This document shows positions 56,325 to 64,000 of a stretch of DNA of 64,000 nt, piece by piece. How positions within the stretch are numbered: position 1 is the stretch's first letter; every line of letters starts with the position of its first letter. Location: NCBI GenBank assembly GCA_963995525.1, contig OZ023218.1, positions 48,948,741 to 49,012,740 of the forward strand. The letters are read 5' to 3'. Under the pieces are notes generated by a model. The model was given only the letters and a program-made list of their open reading frames with translations. It had not been told where the DNA came from and searched no databases. Position numbers and translations under genes: made by a program. This DNA is from Escarpia spicata. Lineage: Eukaryota; Annelida; Polychaeta; Sabellida; Siboglinidae.

Positions 56325-57085
56325 ACTATTTAATAACAAATAGGTAATATACAGACAATGTTACCTCATTTTATATACTGGGTTAGCCATGGTTATAGCT
56401 CTTCGACTATGTCTTACACAATGGGTCGGACATTGTTTATAGTTCAAAGGTTTCACTGATTATATTACAGACATGAAGCTGGCCGTGCAGAGATAACACA
56501 ATGTAAAACATGACTGATAAGTTATCTTTACTATATCATGTCCTCTGATTTTATCAAATTATATAAAATATATGTTGATTATTTGTTTTCCATATTTGCC
56601 TGTCAGATCAGATTTGTAAGATGTTTGTTTATCAGCCTTACTCTCAGACCACCCCCATGGAAGATTGTGACACAAGCAATAATAGTCTGTACCCTTCCAG
56701 TAAGCATACCCCACCAGAATACCATAGTACACCCATCCTCTTAGAAGAACACACAGAATTCTACAAGATTGTTTCAAGCTAAATATACATTTGTACTATA
56801 AAATATGGTTAGAACTATATTGTGAAGGTTCACCATTTAGAATACACCCTTTTATCGGATGGTACCACATCCACTTCACCCCTACAATATATAATATGTA
56901 AGATAGCATGTAGGCCACATGTATAATTTAAAGAATGTCTGCACCTGGAAACATTTTGTTTTAGACATTTGGATAGAAAATATTCATTTTGTTAAGATTT
57001 TTAGTTTTAAATTTTTACATTTAATTATCTGATGCTGTAACTATGTTTTGTTGCACAAGCACAACAAATATAAGACTGCAGATAT
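56325..57085. other. Non-coding stretch
   Basis: AT-rich, no recognised feature. Confidence 0.45.
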
Positions 57086-57091
57086 GTAACA

Positions 57092-57157
57092 AATAAACTA
57101 GGATATCAACACGTAATTATAAATCTTTATAACTATGTGTTGATATCCTAGTTTATT
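57092..57157. repeat. Perfect 21-bp inverted repeat (foldback)
   Basis: The arms at 57092-57112 and 57137-57157 pair perfectly over 21 bp (aataaactaggatatcaaca... and its complement) around a 24-nt AT-rich loop. Complementarity continues imperfectly outward for several more bases. Confidence 0.9.
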
Positions 57158-57164
57158 ACCTACA

Positions 57165-58975
57165 TATTGTAGTGCAGACCAGTTACAGGTCAGCTGTGAT
57201 TTACGTTCACACCTGGAGTCAACATCCACTATTATTGTGACACCATAAAGTACCTGGGCTTTCTTACCATGCAGTGGACATAACCAGGATGACCCACAGT
57301 GGAGATGCTACTTGACCGAATATTCAGGGGAGGGGCTCACTGTACATACACAAACCCATGGTGGATATTGTCAGATATATTTATATTCAAAAACTGACTG
57401 TGAGCGATATTTATCAATAGGTTTTAGATTTACATCAAATAAAGTATGTTTTGTTGGTACACATGATTTACAAAACTTGATATCAGACATTGTGTGATTT
57501 AGCAGATATTCTAGATCATTTGCAGTTTAACATATTGAAGTATGCTAGGGTTACTTATCAATTTCAAATGGAGAGAAGCTTTAGCAATAAACCTGTTTGG
57601 TTAAGACAGCAAATGTTTACTTGAAATGTAGGGAGAGATTTGGCAGGATTAGGAAAGGAGTAGTTAGCGAGAGACAAGGGAGTGGAGATGGATTTGGGAG
57701 ATGACAGTGAAATGGAATCAGTGATGGGTGGAAAAGAGAAAAAAATGAAGGACCAGTACTGATGCCAGCTTTACCTTGGACTGTAGGATAAAGAGAGCTG
57801 CAACTGCAGCCTTTTACCTAATCACACACACATATATTGCTAAACACCAATTACACAAAAGGATAAATTACAAATGCTTGGCTTGAATACTTTCACATAC
57901 AATGAATGAAATGACACTGGCTCAGAATACAGATGTCAACTGCACCCAACTGACCCTGGAGTAATAAGACCAATGGGGCACACACCAGCCACTCTTGCAA
58001 GACATTTGGAGGGCAATTATGCACTCCGGTAATAAAACCAAAGCACTTACTGGTAGGCATTCTGCTGTTGTGTCAAGACATAACCTCAGGACATGACCTC
58101 TGCAAAGTTCACGCTTTCTAGAGCCACTGGATATGTCCCAATACCATGCTTATCCTTACCTCTTAAGGAGTTTCTTAAATTTGAAGGCCTCGCAGGCTTA
58201 TGCGACATTGTTGGAGATCTGTGCACTATGGACAAGGCATTTCTGTATTACTGGATACTGGATGCATTTGTCAAATGACATGAGAACAATATATGTTTAG
58301 TTCAGATCAAGTCAAAAAAATCACCGTCACCAAAATCTTAGATATGCCCAGTCAGCAGCTAATTTAATTTCTCCCAAAGTCCTAAATTATACATTTTATT
58401 AAATAACTAAAATATAATAATTAGGCCATCATAACGTGTTAAAATTTAAGCAGTTTATTAAATATGATCAATTACCAACATAATTTAGTAATGGATTTTG
58501 CAACTTACATTTGATATAAAGTATCTTACAGAACTGTACGTTATCAGGGTATATATAATATCCAATTATTTTCTTGTGAATGCACTACCTCTGGTGGCAC
58601 CGCTACCAGGCGCATATATATTAAGCCTTAAAGATCTGCAAAGCGTCACTAGCAGTGGAAAACGTTTTTCAGGAATTCGTTAGGTGCGACTGGTTACACC
58701 TCAATATAACTGTTAAATGAAATGGCTAAATATAATGTTCTGCGTACTGATATAAAACATAGCTTGACGCTATGTGTTTCTTTGCTGGAGGATATACTAA
58801 ATACTCAAGCCATATCTTCGTGAAGGCCGATGGCAAAGCTCCGACTTACTATGTAACAAGTTTCACTTTTTTGATAGACGTTTTGGCCTACTTTTTACAA
58901 ATGTTTCATGTGTTTATTGTAGATGTATAGAAACGCATTGTTAAATCAATAGTAAACATGCGTATTTACAGTGGA
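57165..58975. other. Non-coding stretch
   Basis: Possible minus-strand splice-like signals near 57278-57342 and 58040-58250 give short frames without recognisable protein. The + frame at 58093-58278 has no motif. No gene is supported. Confidence 0.35.
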
Positions 58976-58979
58976 TTTG

Positions 58980-59130
58980 TTTTCCACCGACGGTCGGCAT
59001 GAGTCGGTTGGTGTGTGCGGGCAGAAGTCGGCGCTAGTCGGCGGATCTAATTGACGTTTAGCGCCAACTGCTTTTTGCGCCGACTGGCAACCTAAGTCGG
59101 CATTAGTCTAGGCTAGGCTGGTGTGTGCCT
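58980..59130. other. CpG-rich cluster of GTCGGC motifs
   Basis: Within about 130 bp the motif GTCGGC or GTCGG occurs at least seven times on the + strand (gacGGTCGGC, GAGTCGG, AAGTCGGCG, TAGTCGGCGG, AAGTCGGC), with GCCGAC once, and twice ggtgtgtgc. Strongly unlike the AT-rich surroundings. Possibly subterminal repeats of an unidentified transposon. Confidence 0.5.
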
Positions 59131-59252
59131 AGCATAAGCATGCTAAGGGCTACACTGTAAGAGTACTCATCCTAATGACATACTCTAGTACTCGCTAAAC
59201 ACCAAACTTCACAGTTGAATGGGCAGTATGAATAGGAGCCAATACATAGGGA

Positions 59253-59330
59253 AATGGTCCAGGGAAGTGAATGGACAAACAGAAAGAAGCCAATGGTCCA
59301 GGGAAGTGAATGGACAAACAGAAAGAGGCG
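59253..59330. repeat. 39-bp direct repeat, two copies
   Basis: aatggtccagggaagtgaat... starts at 59253 and 59292. The copies differ at only a few bases. Confidence 0.9.
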
Positions 59331-59334
59331 AGTG

Positions 59335-60550
59335 GACATTATCACCTGAGAGGAGATACACCCACACTGCCTCCTTAGTTGGCACACATGGCTAACACTC
59401 TTCCACTGGGAATCAATTCCCAAGCATAGAAAACTGTACTTAAATGACAAAACCATATAAATGATAGTAGTGCCTAAATAGATGTGACAGTGCAACATGT
59501 GTTTAATTAAAGGTCGTCTTGTGATGAACTGGCAAATAAAACCCAAGTATATTTATGCTTACAAGGAACCATATATCTGGTTGTTTATAAACAAGACCCA
59601 AGCGCACTCCAAACATTTCCTGCAGTCCAAAACAGTGGACCACTGATGCAGAAGTTGCAACTTGGAGGAGACAATATCAAAACAAATCGCCACATTTGAC
59701 AGGTCTGCAACGTGTGATTTCTACTCTAGTGTGGGGCAACATCATAGCAAAACTGCCTTGTACATGCCGAGTGTCAGTATTGGCTTATGAAGTAATCTCA
59801 TCTTCTCTGATGAAAGAGAAACACCAAAAATTTCCCTCCATAATCGTGCTTTCTGTGACTTTTCTATAAATAAATAAAGTTCCCAGAAAAATCTGCAACC
59901 TCTGCAGGACAAATCCATGAAGAAAACCAGGATTCAGTGAAGCCATGATCTGGATTAATTTTCCGCCAGTGATGCATAGCTGGTAATTTGGTATTACACA
60001 TCACAGTTGAATGGTCGTACCATCTGGATACAGCACAGCGCCAGGAAAGGTGGCTGAATCAACAACATATCATTCAACAGCTGGTCAACTCTCCAGGGAT
60101 GTTGAGCAATTTTGTCATACATCGATATGCAAAATAATAACAAAAATTACTACGTGTCTAGCTATCTAATTATATCCCATAGAAAATTATGTTAATGTGT
60201 TTAATTAACTGTTAATATTAAATATATGTATTGGTACATAGTAACATTTTAATGTCAGCTATGAACATTGTGAACTTTTGTGAACTTTTTGTTTTAAGTT
60301 GTTGCCATAAATGTCAACAAAAACGTGTTACCCAAAACACAGTCAACCACTAATGATGGAAAGCAAGCAATGATAAACAGAAATTGTAATCAGTAAATAA
60401 AATAAAACAACTTCTATTCAACATTTTATAATGTAATTTTTTATTAATTTATAACCTGCACAGTTGCCAAATGTGAAATACTACTCTACAGTACTTGAAT
60501 TGGGCAGCAGGTCATGCCAAGAATAATCAAATCAAATTGCTTCAGGCCAA
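59335..60550. other. Non-coding stretch
   Basis: No recognised features. Confidence 0.45.
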
Positions 60551-60557
60551 GACTTAC

Positions 60558-60691
60558 TTGGCTAATGAGATCTGGATCAAGATGTTCTGGACCTAAGTAC
60601 ACAATGCCCAGGGAACATCCACTGTCTTCCCACCCCCACCCTCCAACTGCCAATGCACTCTTATCACCCAGATTTGGAGTCTGGTACATCT
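60558..60691 (-). CDS. Candidate coding exon
   Basis: Minus strand, acceptor gcaaattacag and strong donor CAA|gtaagt, entry phase 1, exit phase 0, 44 codons. The frame includes YQTPNLGDKSALAVGGWGWE and CSLGIVYLGPEHLDPDLISQ, which reads like folded-protein sequence. Its exit phase fits 52358-52523. With 52358-52523 and 50798-50970 it forms the 5'-most visible part of a possible large minus-strand gene. Family not recognised. Confidence 0.5.
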
Positions 60692-60699
60692 CTGTAATT

Positions 60700-61130
60700 T
60701 GCATCTTTGTTTCTTGGTGGATTTACCTACCTGTCTGTCAGCAGACCAGCTTGGGGCAGGGCGCATAAATCATGTGAGAATGATCAGAGTAACCCAACCT
60801 GTGGTGTTGACAGCAACAGAGGGTTTCACAAGGGTTTATTTACCAGTTGAAATTCAGATTGGAGGGAGAGTGGGGGTGGGCAATTTTTAGAGTTAATCTA
60901 CTGCAGCTGTGTTTTGATCAGTCTGCTTTGGTTTCAAACATATGTAGACACACTGACACCCACACCCACAACATTGTAATCAGAAAGAGGGTAACAGGAA
61001 AAAGTAACACATGAAAAGTAACTGAATTTGCTAAGAAAAAAGTAAGAGATTTCGCCAGAAAGAATGAAAAAAAAGAGTAGAAAGAAAGTAACACATTCTG
61101 CTTTCAGAAATTAAGTTACAAAAACAGAAA
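60700..61130. other. Non-coding stretch
   Basis: Nothing recognised. Confidence 0.4.
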
Positions 61131-61167
61131 TAACAGACACACACAGACACACACACTGACACACACA

Positions 61168-61259
<92 letters not shown>

Positions 61260-61262
61260 CAC
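61131..61262. repeat. (CA)n/(CGCA)n microsatellite
   Basis: (ACAC)n followed by about 19 GCAC units and (AC)n. A long Cys/Val/Arg/Ala ORF on the minus strand is a repeat artefact. Confidence 0.98.
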
Positions 61263-61576
61263 CTATATATATATATAACATTATAAACATGATATTATTA
61301 TTTCACAGCAATTTTCTGCTTTTCATTTAGGGCTAACTCATTTAAATAATATGAATGTTATCACAAAAGTATAATAGTAAAACTTGTCTAAATAATATGT
61401 TACTTTTCATCCATTATAATCTCCTGTTCTTCTTTTTCATGTTACTTTTTGTCTGATACCTTTTCTGCTACTTTCTTTCCTACAAGTACAACCTGCCCAC
61501 ACACAGTGTTATACACACACATGCTGCATGGACGGTTCTGAAACGAAACATACCATCATCTCCCTGCTGTGGTGGT

Positions 61577-61873
61577 ATGCACATGAGCACCTTGAGGTCA
61601 TTATGCTGTGCGTTGCTGGCATTTATTGGAATTACAGTGAAATGTGAGGATCGCAATAAGCAATGGCAGTGTCAATACAGTGGCGAGAAGCGAGATTCTG
61701 GGAGAGAAACTAAAGTAGGATGTTACTTTTTAACGGTCGATGATGGCTGTTTAGAAGAGCACAGTTTATTTATGATGAGAAATGGAGAGGCGAGCAGGGA
61801 ATGTTGTTGGAGAGTAGAAAGTAAGAGGAGATGGACAGGAGAGTATCAGAACGGTGGGGTGGACAATTATTAA
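61577..61873 (+). CDS. Possible small secreted protein
   Basis: 98 codons in one exon. After the second ATG (61583) the sequence MSTLRSLCCALLAFIGITV looks like a signal peptide, with likely cleavage after VKC or CED. The rest is charged and carries several cysteines (including a CC pair) without a framework I recognise, and it differs from the peptide genes at 2-8 kb. The 3' part merges into purine-rich sequence, and an internal attacag could instead be a splice acceptor. No TATA or poly(A) signal stands out. Confidence 0.25.
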   Translation: MHMSTLRSLCCALLAFIGITVKCEDRNKQWQCQYSGEKRDSGRETKVGCYFLTVDDGCLEEHSLFMMRNGEASRECCWRVESKRRWTGEYQNGGVDNY

Positions 61874-62042
61874 AGCAGTAGAGGAAAAGCAAGGAAAGTG
61901 AGCGGGGAACAGAAGAAAGTGAAGAAAGTAGCAGGGTGAAATCACTGGAATCTCAAAACAAGGATCACGGAGAAAAGCATCAGAAGAGCAAGATGAAATC
62001 ATTGTAAGAGAAGTGTTGCTGAAGAGCAATAAAAGAACAGGA

Positions 62043-62230
62043 GATCATTGGAAGAAGAGAAGAATCAGAGAAGAACAATAAAAGAGCAGATCATTGGAAG
62101 AAGAAAAGGATCAGAGAAGAGCAAGAAAGATCAGGAGATCATTGGAAGAAGAGAAGGATCAGAGAAGAGCAATAAAAGAGCAGATCATTGGAAGAAGAGA
62201 AGGATCAGAGAAGAGCAAAAAAGAAGCAGG
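62043..62230. repeat. 46-48 bp purine-rich tandem repeat, four copies
   Basis: gatcattggaagaagagaa recurs at 62043, 62089, 62137 and 62183, each followed by ggatcagagaagagcaa. Purine-rich on the + strand. Confidence 0.9.
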
Positions 62231-62239
62231 AGAATGTTG

Positions 62240-64000
62240 GAAGAGCAGAAGGCTCATACATGAGCATAAAGGGAGAAGAGTGGCAAGGAAGGGATGCAGA
62301 GAGTGAGATGGGAGCACCAAGAAGACATCTGGTACATTGACAAAAGAATAACAAGAGTTGCAGATAATCAAGAGCAGACAGTAAAAGAATTTAAGAGTTA
62401 AAAAAAGAACATTAGAAAGATGGGAGAAATAGGGACAAGGAACAAACAGAAGACAAGAGAGTGGAGAAGATTCCTCAGTGGACAAAATAGATAGTGGGAA
62501 AGAGAAAAGTGATAACAATAATTGACATAAGTGACAGACAACACAGAGAGGGAAGGTACTGAACTGAACTATAAATAAATGTGTTTACTTCAAAACCTGA
62601 TCAAACTGTCACGGCTATTACACTAACGGATGACATTTTCTTTCAGTTAGTGAGAAAACTTCAACCAATTAATGAACATTAAGCTGCTAATGGCATGTGA
62701 CAGCTCCACCTCTTAGACAGTGCCAGACATGCCACTGTGGTCAGGTGGAAGCAGACTGACCATAAATACTGCATGAGGGATAATCTGGCAGGAGAAACAT
62801 ATTTATCATAACAGCCATGTGGTTTATGCACATAAACCTTGTCTGCCTACCACGTGCATGTCAAGCTGGGTTTCTCTAACTGATGCTCATCAAGTGAGCA
62901 AGAAAGCATGTGTCAATGTATATATTCAAGTTAGTTTATATCTTATGACAGCAAATATGTAAACAAATTAGCATATTTTGTACTATACTAAAATCCGTAT
63001 TTCCATTTGTCACAGTTGTTGAAACTTGTTGTATGACTCATAATCAATTAAAATTAATTATTATTCTACTTTGATGACAGGTGATCATCAAGTAATTTAA
63101 GAATTTAATGCTGTTGGGAATATTCCTAACAACATTAACTTCCACATTCCTGGATTTAGACTATTCATTATATCTCTAAAAAAGTGGAATACACACTACA
63201 TATTAGCCACAGTCACATGCGAGATGGGTGGACTGAGTGAAGACGGAGAAGGGTTGAAGAAGATCAAAGGGAGAGGGAAGAGGCTGCTGCCAGGGAGCAA
63301 TGGAGGGCGAGAACAACAAGAGCAGTGCATGAGTAGAGGACTTAGACCTCAGGCATGTCTAAGGGAACCACAAGGATGAACACATTTATATACAAACACA
63401 CAAACATGTAATACTTAATCAATAAAAAAACAAACATGCTGTATGCTTTGATATAAACTGTGGTGAGCCTTAGTTGATTCCCATCACTATGAATGGCCAG
63501 TGATCAATAGACAATTTTATTTGCAATAAACCTATTTTTGTCAAACAATGCGTGTTTGCTTGAACAACAGTAGAGTTCCGCGCTTTGATCAATGTCCATG
63601 TCGATTAGTTGTTAAGTGAAATTTATGATTATTTATTACTGCCAAGCTACAGATCCAATATTGTTCAAACAAGCTTATGACCTGACGACATAAAACCGTT
63701 GGTGCAGAAAATAGGAATGTCACGCGATATGATCTACGTTACAATAAACGTAGACATCGGTTTAGAAATGGGAACAGCCTGACATGCAGATTACATATCT
63801 ATGTAAATAAAATGGCCAATGGGGTTTTTATGCAGGGCTTTTAGACTGGGTGTGATTTGGACAGATTATCATACAGGTCTTAGTATAGTCTAGTAAGTCC
63901 TGATCCCATGAGATCCAAGGTGACAGCCACATAAGCCCATGTGGGGACATATCATTTTGTATGTCTCCATAGACCTGTGACAATGTTAATGTTTTAATGC
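62240..64000. other. Non-coding stretch to window end
   Basis: Purine-rich sequence until about 62520, then AT-rich DNA. No exon, tRNA or mobile-element end is recognised. Confidence 0.45.

Noticed and set aside
61031..61258. Cys/Val/Arg/Ala repeat ORF
   Set aside because: Translation of a (GCAC)n microsatellite.

Overview
This window looks like AT-rich, intron-containing nuclear DNA from an invertebrate animal, most likely a mollusc or other lophotrochozoan (inference). I see no operons, ribosome binding sites or CRISPR arrays. Coding sequence is sparse and split by introns. The rest is interspersed repeats: tRNA-headed SINEs, 3' ends of L2/CR1-like LINEs, a Ty3-type LTR relic, hAT and pogo-like DNA transposons, and many simple repeats. 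I found no free-standing tRNA or rRNA gene.

0-8 kb: the best-supported genes. Three two-exon genes on the + strand encode small secreted six-cysteine peptides. A short first exon supplies the start of the signal peptide. The second exon carries the hydrophobic core and a mirror-symmetric cysteine framework, C-x3-C-x6-C-x(15 or 9)-C-x6-C-x3-C, which suggests a disulfide-laddered helical hairpin. Genes 1 and 2 lie in two tandem duplication units (about 90-3359 and 3360-5290). All three genes share an 18-bp promoter block about 220-250 bp before the first ATG. A degenerate Kunitz-like exon lies between genes 2 and 3. A truncated Ty3 element sits in unit A, and a transposon with terminal inverted repeats sits in the intron of gene 1.

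9.7-12.3 kb: a complete-looking hAT-type transposon with an 8-bp target duplication (AGGACATA). A pogo-like element flanked by TA is nested inside it, and that element holds four 111-bp tandem repeats, each with a long inverted repeat.

14-31 kb: SINE family A (two copies), SINE family B (several copies, one split by a LINE insertion, two forming a head-to-head inverted pair), a cluster of CTCF-like motifs, and candidate minus-strand exons. One exon (17.25-17.50 kb) encodes most of an SUEL/galactose-binding lectin domain of EVA-1 type. It is phase-compatible with a next exon that has membrane-spanning segments, and with an upstream exon at 28.3 kb.

34-53 kb: a LINE reverse-transcriptase relic, a 26-copy 75-bp satellite with no length variation and a 401-codon ORF on the minus strand, four long purine/pyrimidine tracts, a second hAT element, and further minus-strand candidate exons (38.7, 50.9, 52.4 and 60.6 kb) whose phases partly chain together. 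They may belong to one large gene, but I could not name its family.

53-64 kb: a CCAAT/YY1-type candidate promoter with a possible + strand first exon, a third hAT element, a CpG-rich GTCGGC cluster, a 21-bp perfect foldback, and a possible small secreted ORF at 61.6 kb. The remainder is AT-rich non-coding sequence.
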